Assembly: GCA_016722515.1 (NCBI GenBank)
Contig: JADKJE010000024.1
Span: forward strand, 1-8,825
Source of the DNA: Alphaproteobacteria bacterium
GTDB lineage: Bacteria > Pseudomonadota > Alphaproteobacteria > Rickettsiales > JADKJE01
Direction: 5' to 3'
DNA length: 8,825 nt
The stretch's first letter is position 1, and each line of letters begins with the position of its first letter. The notes beneath the pieces are model-generated. The model searched no databases. It was not told where the DNA came from and worked only from the letters and a program-made list of their open reading frames with translations. The position numbers were made by a program, and so were the translations under genes. Shown in pieces: positions 1-6,613 of the stretch.

Positions 1-960
1 ACTAACCAGAACAACACCATTTTCTTTTATTGATGCAACAACATTATCACGCTTATATTTCTCAATTACCGCTATAGCAGCCGCTATTGACAAGAGCTCG
101 CCACCGAACGTGAACGAAAAAAAGACATCATCAAATAGCGACATAATATGTTTTTTTCCGACAACAGCAGATAACGGAAATCCATTAGCCATACCTTTTC
201 CAAAGCAGGCGAGATCAGGTGTAACGGAAAATAATTCCTGGGCTCCGCCATTGGCAAGACGGAATCCTGTCACTGTTTCGTCAAATACAAGTACTGCACC
301 ATATTGATCACACAAAGATCTGACACCTTGCAGAAAACCCATTTCAGGAAAAACAACATTCATTGGTTCCATTACAACAGCAGCAATTTCGTCTGGATAT
401 TGCAAAAAAATTAATTCAAGTGAAGTGAGATCGTTATAGTTAAAAACAGAGGTTAATTCTGAAACAATTTCAGGGACACCTCTATTTTTTGGTGTTGAAC
501 CTATATACCAGTCATGCCAGCCATGATAACCGCATACTGCCACCCTATTTCTGCCAGTATAAGCCCTGGACACTCGCACTGCGGCGGTTGTTGCATCGGA
601 AGCATTTTTTCCAAATCGAACCATCTGTGCGCAAGGGATAATATCTACCAGCAACTCTGACAAATAAACTTCAGGCGGTGACGGCAAAGAGAAAATACAA
701 CCTTTTTTTAGTTGCGCTTCTACAGCTGCGTTAATTTCATCATCCGCATAACCCAAGGTAACAGCTGCCAATGATGAAACCAGGTCAATAAACTCGTTGC
801 CATCAATATCCTTTAAAATAGCTCCTTTACCTGATTCGATATAAAACGGAGAGGCCCCACGGGGATAATGTTTGTAACTTTTACTAAATGTCTGTGTACC
901 CAAGGGAATACATTGCAAAGCGCGATCCAGCATATCCTCTGACGCCTGATATCTGCTCAT
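1..960 (-). CDS. Class III PLP aminotransferase, glutamate-1-semialdehyde aminomutase-like (C-terminus outside window)
   Basis: The frame is open for 320 codons from ATG at 960 to the window edge with no stop, so the protein is 3'-truncated by the window only. It resembles the fold-type I aminotransferases of the HemL family. Visible marks are GKNASDAT (117-124) and AYTGR (133-137) of the cofactor phosphate region, YHGWHD (145-150) for ring stacking, FDETVTGFR (226-234) with the cofactor Asp227, FGKGMANG (253-260) with the Schiff-base Lys255, and FTFGGE (283-288). The usual length is about 430 residues, so roughly a quarter is missing. The start overlaps the stop of the cytidylyltransferase gene as ATGA, and GAGGAGCAGGTGA lies just upstream. 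Its position at the end of a glycosylation operon suggests a sugar or amino-aldehyde substrate rather than tetrapyrrole synthesis; that role is inferred. Unlike its neighbours it has no frameshift, even though it carries two 7-base A runs. Confidence 0.85.
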   Translation of the reverse strand, partial: MSRYQASEDMLDRALQCIPLGTQTFSKSYKHYPRGASPFYIESGKGAILKDIDGNEFIDLVSSLAAVTLGYADDEINAAVEAQLKKGCIFSLPSPPEVYLSELLVDIIPCAQMVRFGKNASDATTAAVRVSRAYTGRNRVAVCGYHGWHDWYIGSTPKNRGVPEIVSELTSVFNYNDLTSLELIFLQYPDEIAAVVMEPMNVVFPEMGFLQGVRSLCDQYGAVLVFDETVTGFRLANGGAQELFSVTPDLACFGKGMANGFPLSAVVGKKHIMSLFDDVFFSFTFGGELLSIAAAIAVIEKYKRDNVVASIKENGVVLVS

Positions 961-1717
961 TTCACCTGCTCCTCGCAGATTGATTTCTGCAAACCTGAGT
1001 TTCTTATTTCATTTGAGTTTATAAAATATTCGACTGGACATTCATCCAGAAAACTAACAACATCAGCAAACCTTATATCCATACCACTCTTGCCAATATC
1101 ACGTACGAGATTATTCACAAATATATAATCTTCTTTTGTGTCTACAGTCACTCTATAAGATGACTTATCGCACACACCCCTTACACTATTAATTACAAAC
1201 ATATCAGGGTGTGTATAAATAAAATAAGTAACATGCTCACGCTCAAATTTTTTTCTTGCCGATAAAAATGTTTTATTAAATGCCTGATAAGTAAATATTT
1301 CAGCATCAAAACCATCAGGATATGTCGGCTGAAGAGCATTAGAAGAATAATCAGCATTGGCACTTAAATGTGAATCTATCAAATTATTGATAAGTTCAGG
1401 ATCCGTCAGCGGGCAATCTGCGGTAATACGTATGTAATGCTGCGAAGGATACTGCTCTACTGCCAAATTAAATCTGGCAAGAACATCGTGTAAATCACCA
1501 CACACCACCGCCACCCCCGAATAGCACAGAGTTGCACAATTGGATCATCTTCCACACCATCACTGGTCGCCACAATAATGGCATCAATACGTTCAACTAA
1601 ACGTAATCGTCTGATGATTAACTCCAGTATCGGCACATCACCTAATGGCATCAAAACTTTGCCTGGAAGCCGACTGGATGACATACGCGCCTGAATAATG
1701 GCGGTAATGTTTTTCAC
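957..1717 (-). CDS. spsF: SpsF-type cytidylyltransferase (nucleotidyltransferase for sugar activation), one frameshift
   Basis: Member of the CTP-transferase family that includes CMP-sialic acid synthetases and Bacillus SpsF; expected to activate an acidic or nonulosonic sugar with CTP in the cytoplasm. The N-terminus has the nucleotide-binding signature QARMSSSRLPGK (9-20). Further marks are RITADCPLTDPELI, YPDGFDAEIF and FEREHVTYFIYTHP, which match the SpsF subgroup better than classical PseF. The frame breaks at the G5 run at 1514-1518: one missing G joins the two halves into about 253 residues, the normal family length. The start is taken as GTG at 1717, which overlaps the reductase stop as GTGA and has AAGGTGG five bases upstream. 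A GTG at 1726 lies inside that ribosome-binding site and is rejected. The next gene starts in the ATGA overlap at 957-960. Whether it is the CMP-pseudaminate synthase or makes another CMP-sugar is open. Confidence 0.8.
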
Positions 1718-2584
1718 TTTAACCACCTTGCAGGATTAGTAAATTCTTCATTCTTAATATGCACACTTGCGTAATCTGCATCCGGCAAACAGTAACCTGC
1801 ACAGGAAAAAAATTCATCCAGCTGCACTATGTTGTGGAAGCCTGTCACTACAGCATCAATTTCAGCGATACTATTGATATACGCAAGCGAAGCCTGCATA
1901 GGGGTAATATGTTTTTTTTGCAGAAATTGATAATAAGGTTCGATCAAATTTTCACCCCAATGCAGCTGTTCAGGTAAACTTGTCAGCAAGACAATCCCTG
2001 CATAAAAATACTTCTTGCATGGATCTCTGTACCTGCCGCATGCAATCTGCGCAGCTCACCTGAAACAACCATATCTTGATTAAGAATACTAACGGGAAGC
2101 TGTATAACATCAGGAAACCAGTCACGGCATAATTCTTTACTTTGAGCGCTGTTATATAAAGAAACACCCGCCGCCGAGATAAGTCCTGATACTTTTAGCT
2201 CCTGCAGGGTTTCAATCACCATATTTTTAATCGATGTTGATGTTAACATAGGCGTTACGTCGTGCACTAAAAGAGCACTTAAATTGCTAACTTGTAAATC
2301 TTGCAGGGTTTTATGCAGTGATATTTTTATTTCATTTTTTATATCTTCTGCATCAGACAAACCATTTACTGACACCTTACTGATATAATGAAAATCGCCT
2401 GCTGCACATTTTCCGAGACGCTGCTGTGATTCTCCATAACCCGGCGCAGTATCAATGGTATCAATACCTGCAATATAGGCATGTTTCAGCAACTGCGCAG
2501 CAGCAGCTTCACTCAGCATGCCAAGTGTATTGGTGATGCCGTAGTTAAGACCGAGCTGGGCCCTCCCAAAATAACCTTTTTCAC
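1714..2584 (-). CDS. Aldo/keto reductase family protein, two frameshifts
   Basis: NAD(P)H-dependent oxidoreductase of the aldo/keto reductase family, of the kind found in sugar-modification clusters. The reconstructed product is about 290 residues. It begins (V)KKVILG, then RAQLGLNYGI; the catalytic tetrad is present as Asp45 and Tyr50 (DTAPGYGES), Lys70 (YISKVS) and His108 (LLVHDV). RSIFMQGL and the C-terminal helix region follow. Two single-base gaps are needed: one in the GGG run at 2565-2567, just after the start, and one near 1987-1995 (GGATTGTCTTGC). The start is GTG at 2584, overlapping the methyltransferase stop as GTGA; the ribosome-binding site is weak, so translation is probably coupled. 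Because of the frame slips, the raw open frame fuses this gene to the end of the methyltransferase, which is not a real fusion. Substrate unknown; reduction of a keto or aldehyde sugar intermediate is inferred from context. Confidence 0.78.
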
Positions 2585-3255
2585 AAAAATGGTTCCAGAG
2601 GATAGGCGCTTTCAGTATTTTTTGCAGCACAACCAGGCCAACCCGTGAATCAACAGAGGTATCAGTGCGATCGCCGGTCGTAGGCATAACATCGAAATAG
2701 ATTTTTTCGATAAAACGGATTCCATAAAACATTGCGGAATAATCCATTTTATAACTTAAACCCCTTCTTTATGACAATAACGGTTCGCATAGGGAAATGG
2801 CGGCATAAAATCCGTTATCACTAAAATACCTTTATCCTTCAGAACACGGTCAACTTCACTGGCAATTTTAAAAAGGTCAGACCGATCACAAAGATAAAGG
2901 CAAAAACCGATTACGATACAATCCACACTTTCATCGACAAGATTAATACTATCAGCCGTTCCATGCATAAATTTTATATTGGCATAACGTTGCATCCCCG
3001 CTTCAATAGCTTTGGCGGATGGCTCTATACCAATACACTGACAACTAACAACTTATTCAGCTCGTTTAAACGCCAACCATCAGCACACCCTACTTCTAAT
3101 ATGTTATGAGCATTCAGATTACAGCCTTTAAGATAATTAAGTGCCATATCATGCTGCATATTTTGTTTGGTAGCGTCAGCAAAATTACGCTCAAACCACT
3201 TATCGGCTTCACCATCGAGAAATACAGCTGTCTGTTTATTAACCTGGTAATTCAT
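2581..3255 (-). CDS. Class I SAM-dependent methyltransferase, three frameshifts
   Basis: The SAM-binding motif I is HNILEVGCADGWRL (50-63), followed by the acidic end of strand 2 in CIGIEPSAKA and a motif with VDESVDCIVIGFCLYLC. Then come VLKDKGILVITDFMPP and a C-terminal section (SYKMDYSAMF, DSRVGLVVL) typical of small methyltransferases in sugar clusters. Reading through requires one extra base at each of three places: about 3041-3051 (TTGTTAGTTGTC), the TTT run at 2758-2760, and the A6 run at 2618-2623. The joined protein is about 225 residues and ends SAYPLEPFL. The start is ATG at 3255, with GGGAGG six bases upstream and a 17-base overlap with phyH; an open frame extending back to 3357 lies inside phyH. 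A likely role is O- or N-methylation of the flagellar sugar, by inference. It is the most damaged gene of the operon, yet it contains no substitution-type stop. Confidence 0.75.
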
Positions 3256-4063
3256 AACCAGCCTCCCATTCACAATCAGCAGAACGACGTGTAATTCGGG
3301 TAAATTCATCCAGCGGAGGTTGGCTGTTGAGCCCCAGTAATTTTCGCCGAGACTCACTCAATCTCCCATAAATATCCGCAGGAATATTTCTACAAAAATC
3401 AAATGAAGGTTTAATAAACCAGCGGCCATAGCCTAAAATGACCGCCCACCTACTGGAATCATCCTGCTTAGGTGATGAACCATGCCACAGGGCACCGTTA
3501 AAAATCACAACGGAACCCTTTTTGCCAGTAACCATAACTTCATCAGGATATACACAGCCATTTTCCGCATAACTGGAAAATTTATGACTACCCGGTACAA
3601 ATCGAGTTGCTCCATTTATTTCGTTGAAATCGTCAAGCATAAAAAGAGCCACCACAATCAATGGATAACCATCCCTGCCGGGTAAATTAGAATCGAGATG
3701 TAATTGCTGGGCAGGCACAAACGCACCCGGGCACCGGGCTGATATATTCAGTAAATTGTACTCTTCAGAATTCTGGTAGGACCCTTCCTGCAACAACGAG
3801 GCGATCACGGGGACTATTTTTGGGTGATCAAATAGATCAAAATAACGTATATCTTTATTGTGCATGTTATACACAACTTTTTCAGATGATTTATCATTTA
3901 GACCATGACTGGTATACATACTGCCAGCGTATAAATCACGGTATTTCACATAATCAGAATCCAGCATTTCCTTATACAGGGAACATTCACTTTCGCTTAG
4001 CACATCTGGTATTACCACGTAGCCATTCTCTTTTACCAGCTCAACATAAGACGCAACATTCAT
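3239..4063 (-). CDS. Phytanoyl-CoA dioxygenase (PhyH) family Fe(II)/2-oxoglutarate oxygenase
   Basis: Complete, undamaged gene of 274 residues, normal for the family. The iron-binding triad is visible: His122 and Asp124 in QLHLDSN, and His194 in ALWHGSS. Arg205 (SSRWAV) is placed to bind 2-oxoglutarate. The family signature NGATRFVPGSH spans 150-160, and the jelly-roll entry NGYVVIPDVLSE is near the N-terminus. No signal peptide is seen, so it is cytoplasmic. The start is ATG at 4063, with GGGAG seven bases upstream and one base after the pseC stop. Family members hydroxylate or oxidise small molecules, including sugar-linked and acyl substrates. In this operon it probably hydroxylates the sugar or its acyl decoration before or after methylation by the next gene product; this is inference. 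The family is certain, the substrate unknown. Confidence 0.88.
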   Translation of the reverse strand: MNVASYVELVKENGYVVIPDVLSESECSLYKEMLDSDYVKYRDLYAGSMYTSHGLNDKSSEKVVYNMHNKDIRYFDLFDHPKIVPVIASLLQEGSYQNSEEYNLLNISARCPGAFVPAQQLHLDSNLPGRDGYPLIVVALFMLDDFNEINGATRFVPGSHKFSSYAENGCVYPDEVMVTGKKGSVVIFNGALWHGSSPKQDDSSRWAVILGYGRWFIKPSFDFCRNIPADIYGRLSESRRKLLGLNSQPPLDEFTRITRRSADCEWEAGYELPG

Positions 4064-4064
4064 A

Positions 4065-5210
4065 TTAAATCTCCCGCATCACTTGCCTTATCTTATCTGC
4101 TACCAATCCAACCTGATCATCATCCATATCATAAAAAATAGGCAATGAAGCTTGCTTGATATAAAAATCCTCAGCATTACCAAGGGATATATAACATTCT
4201 TTATTTTTATAAAACGAATGATGATATATTGGACGGTAATTTTTCTGCACGAATATGCCATTTTCACGCATAGCAGAAAAAAACTTGTTACTCATTTCAA
4301 TATTATTCACCGCATCAATCAGTACGGCATAAAGGTGATGGGCAGATTTACCAGCGGAATCACCGGCCACATGCGCGATACCCGCCGGCAATGTGGCAGC
4401 ATAAAGTGAAGCCAGGTGTGTCCTGCGGGCTATAAACCTATCAAGTTTTTTCATCTGCCCTATACCAATGGCAGCCTGAACATCAGACATGCGGTAATTA
4501 AAACCAAGCTCGGTCTGGTCATATGACCATATATATCGATTTACACCACCTGCCTCGCGGTTAATGCCGTGCGTGCGCAATGCGGCCGCATGACGGGCTA
4601 TTTCGTCATTATTGGTTAACAATGCCCCACCCTCTGCAGTGGTAATGCTTTTGATAGGATGAAAACTGAAAACTGAAATATCCGAATACCTGCAGCAGCC
4701 GACAGGTTCACCCGCATATTCGCCACCAAATGCATGGCACGAATCTTCTATTATGAAAAATTTATACTCAACGGATAGCTTTCTAATTTTACTAATATCT
4801 GCACTATGGCCAGCATAATTCACCACTACTAAAGCCTTAGGAAGCTTATTTTCCGGTGTTTGTGCCAGTTTTTTTGTTAATGCATCTACAGATATACAAC
4901 CTGTTTTTATATCAATATCAACAAAGTCAATATTGGCACCACAATATAAACCTGCGTTAGCAGATGCTATAAAACTGATGGGTGATGTCCACACACAATC
5001 ACCGGATTTAATCCCCAACGCCAGGCATGCAAGATGCAACCCCGCCGTACCCGATGACACAGCAACAGCATGTTTTACTTTGCATCTTTTTGCTAATAAA
5101 TCTTCGAACTGGGTAACTGTGTTTCCCTGGGTTAAAAAATCAGATTTCAACACCGCTGTAACAGCAGCAATATCATCTTCATCAATATGATGCCGATTAT
5201 ACGGAATCAT
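4065..5210 (-). CDS. pseC: UDP-4-amino-4,6-dideoxy-N-acetyl-beta-L-altrosamine transaminase
   Basis: Second enzyme of the pseudaminic acid pathway. It transfers an amino group from glutamate to the 4-keto product of PseB, using PLP. The 381-residue protein is full length for the DegT/DnrJ/EryC1 family. SSGTAGLHLA (52-61) binds the cofactor phosphate, EDSCHAFG (155-162) holds Asp156 against the pyridine nitrogen, and FHPIKSITTAEGG (183-195) carries the Schiff-base Lys187. FNYRMSDVQAAIG and the late QKNYRPIYHH match the PseC subgroup rather than ArnB or LegC-type enzymes. The ATG overlaps the pseB stop as ATGA, with GAGG seven bases upstream, so PseB and PseC are translationally coupled. The frame is intact. 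Base composition looks more AT-rich than flgL (by eye only). Confidence 0.9.
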   Translation of the reverse strand: MIPYNRHHIDEDDIAAVTAVLKSDFLTQGNTVTQFEDLLAKRCKVKHAVAVSSGTAGLHLACLALGIKSGDCVWTSPISFIASANAGLYCGANIDFVDIDIKTGCISVDALTKKLAQTPENKLPKALVVVNYAGHSADISKIRKLSVEYKFFIIEDSCHAFGGEYAGEPVGCCRYSDISVFSFHPIKSITTAEGGALLTNNDEIARHAAALRTHGINREAGGVNRYIWSYDQTELGFNYRMSDVQAAIGIGQMKKLDRFIARRTHLASLYAATLPAGIAHVAGDSAGKSAHHLYAVLIDAVNNIEMSNKFFSAMRENGIFVQKNYRPIYHHSFYKNKECYISLGNAEDFYIKQASLPIFYDMDDDQVGLVADKIRQVMREI

Positions 5211-6204
5211 ACATGTGCCTCGTTATGCATAGTTCTGATTTCCTCGACTGTCATAAAGTGCGGATTGCTACCAGAATTGTATGAAAATCCTTGTTCAACT
5301 GGCTTACCAATTTCTTCCAGCCTGTTTAGTTCAAAGTTGCTGGCATGAGTAAACTGGATAGACGGCATAATCACGTAGTGATCCAGAAACTCCAGCGTGC
5401 GATGGCTGTCATCCCGCGGGCACATAGTTTCATGCAGTTTTTCACCGGGGCGAATGCCTATTTCTTTCAGGGGCATTCCGGGGGCTATCGCTTCGGCCAG
5501 ATCTGTCATGGGATGGATGGAATTTTCGGCACGAAAATTTCACCACCGTGCATACGTTCGAAATTCTTTAATACAAAATCTACCCCCTGTTGCAGGGTGA
5601 TCCAGAAACGTGTCATTTTGTAGTCAGTGATAGGTAATTCCGTTTCACCGTTTTTAATCAGTTTTTTGAAGAACGGCACTACCGAACCCCGTGAGCCCAC
5701 CACATTGCCATAACGCACTACGGCAAACCGGGTATTGTTTCCGCCGGTAATATTATTCGCCGCAACAAATAATTTGTCTGAGCAAAGTTTGGTAGCGCCA
5801 TAGAGATTAACAGGGTTAGCGGCTTTATCGGTTGAGAGGGCAATAACCTTCTGCACGCCATTATCCAACGCGGCACGGATGACGTTTTCCGCACCATAGA
5901 CATTGGTTTTAATGCATTCCATGGGATTATATTCCGCCGCAGGCACTTGTTTTAGTGCAGCGGCATGGATAATAAAATCCACCCCACGGCAGGCCTGCTG
6001 GGTGCGATCACGATCCCGCACATCGCCAATAAAATAACGCATCTCCGGGCCATTGAACTGCTGCTGCATTTCAAACTGTTTCATTTCATCCCGGGAGTAG
6101 ATGATAATTTTTTTTGGTTTATAACGGCTTAACAATGTTTCGGTATATTTACGACCAAACGAGCCAGTACCGCCGGTAATAAGCACACTTTTACCATCAA
6201 ACAT
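5207..6204 (-). CDS. pseB: UDP-N-acetylglucosamine 4,6-dehydratase (inverting), one frameshift
   Basis: First enzyme of pseudaminic acid synthesis: NADP-dependent 4,6-dehydration with C5 inversion of UDP-GlcNAc. The Rossmann glycine motif is TGGTGSFG (10-17). The catalytic residues Asp126, Lys127 and Tyr135 lie in STDKAANPVNLYGATK, followed by Lys139. GEIFVPKIPS and the C-terminal IGIRPGEKLHE are also PseB signatures. The frame breaks near 5510-5518, in CCATCCATCCCATG: one missing C joins the parts into about 332 residues, the usual size. ATG at 6204 is chosen because MFDGKSVLITGG aligns with the family start and GCGGGG lies upstream. An in-frame ATG at 6213 is possible; a TTG at 6249 lies inside the proposed promoter and is rejected. 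The gene follows a terminator and a sigma-54-like promoter and is the first gene of the operon. Confidence 0.88.
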
Positions 6205-6213
6205 GGGAATCAT

Positions 6214-6219
6214 CCCCGC
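6214..6219 (-). promoter_or_regulatory. Ribosome-binding site of pseB
   Basis: GCGGGG on the minus strand ends nine bases before ATG 6204. It abuts ATG 6213, too close for a normal site, which favours 6204 as the start. It lies downstream of the predicted transcription start. Confidence 0.45.
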
Positions 6220-6244
6220 CAGAAAAATAACACATTTGTTGAAG

Positions 6245-6260
6245 TGCAATAACCGAACCA
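6245..6260 (-). promoter_or_regulatory. Sigma-54 (RpoN) -24/-12 promoter for the pseB operon
   Basis: Minus-strand TGGTTCGGTTATTGCA fits the sigma-54 consensus TGGCACGRNNNTTGCW at every defined position except two in the -24 element (TT for CA). The invariant GG and GC are exactly ten bases apart. Transcription would start about twelve bases past the GC, near 6234, leaving a leader of roughly 30 bases before ATG 6204. It lies between the terminator after flgL and pseB, where a new promoter is expected. Sigma-54 control is well known for flagellar genes in polarly flagellated gammaproteobacteria, through FleQ/FlrA or FleR/FlrC. No activator site is identified here. Confidence 0.65.
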
Positions 6261-6313
6261 GCTGTAATAACCGCTTGATTTACTGGGGGTCTAAGAGCTA
6301 TGGGGCAAGAATA

Positions 6314-6342
6314 TAAAGAAAAAGCGGCAAAAGTTGCCGCTT
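6314..6342 (-). terminator. Rho-independent terminator downstream of flgL
   Basis: On the minus strand a perfect 9-bp stem (AAGCGGCAA / TTGCCGCTT, 6322-6342) with a 3-base loop is followed by TTTCTTTA. The T tract is on the minus side only, so it ends leftward transcription from flgK-flgL and separates it from the pseB operon. It begins about 50 bases after the stop of the GNAT remnant. Confidence 0.85.
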
Positions 6343-6390
6343 GATACTGACATAAGAGGTAATAAAAACCCCATTGGTAGTTACATATGT

Positions 6391-6613
6391 TTAACGGTGC
6401 AGTTTCATGGGTTGAAGTTGAATACCATCTTTACTCACCATCGCTGCCACTTCTGTAAAACCAAACGTTTGTATACAGGCCAGCATATAAAAACAAGCTA
6501 TAGGTTTTTACAAAGGAAGATGCACTCTCCGCATGCCATAACGCCGTGGCAAGACCTCTACCCTGCTGAGGCGCTGCAACAACATGGCTGTTTTGCAGCA
6601 ATATCAGAGCTGA
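6391..6613 (-). pseudogene. 5'-truncated GNAT acetyltransferase remnant, two frameshifts
   Basis: Right after flgL a minus-strand frame reads PQQGRGLATALWHAESA, which contains the acetyl-CoA-binding Q-x-x-G-x-G/A motif of GNAT enzymes. Adding one base near 6478-6482 and one at the AAA (plus strand) at 6463-6465 continues it as YAGPVYKRFGFTEV and then KDGIQLQPMKLHR, a typical GNAT C-terminus. It stops with TAA at 6391-6393, about 50 bases before the terminator. Only about 72 residues of a normal 140-170 are present. The N-terminal half has no room because flgL is intact up to 6604, and a stop at 6614-6616 closes the frame upstream. It could be a decayed sugar N-acetyltransferase (PseH is also a GNAT) or an unrelated passenger. 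The family call rests on motifs alone. Confidence 0.5.

Noticed and set aside
110..307. Small plus-strand open frame near the left edge
   Set aside because: Lies antisense to the uninterrupted class III aminotransferase frame and has no supporting signals.
1514..2623. Phase-variable homopolymer tracts
   Set aside because: The runs are only 3 to 6 bases, shorter than typical contingency tracts, and they occur in several consecutive genes.
1983..2747. A single open frame that looks like a fusion of a methyltransferase tail with an aldo/keto reductase
   Set aside because: The tail can be read on to SAYPLEPFL and a stop at 2581 after adding one A at 2618-2623, and the reductase has its own GTG start at 2584. 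The fusion is produced by two nearby frame slips.
1514..5518. Programmed ribosomal frameshifting at the broken genes
   Set aside because: The sites differ, lack canonical slippery heptamers with a following structure, and would be needed three times within one 225-residue protein; missing bases are simpler.
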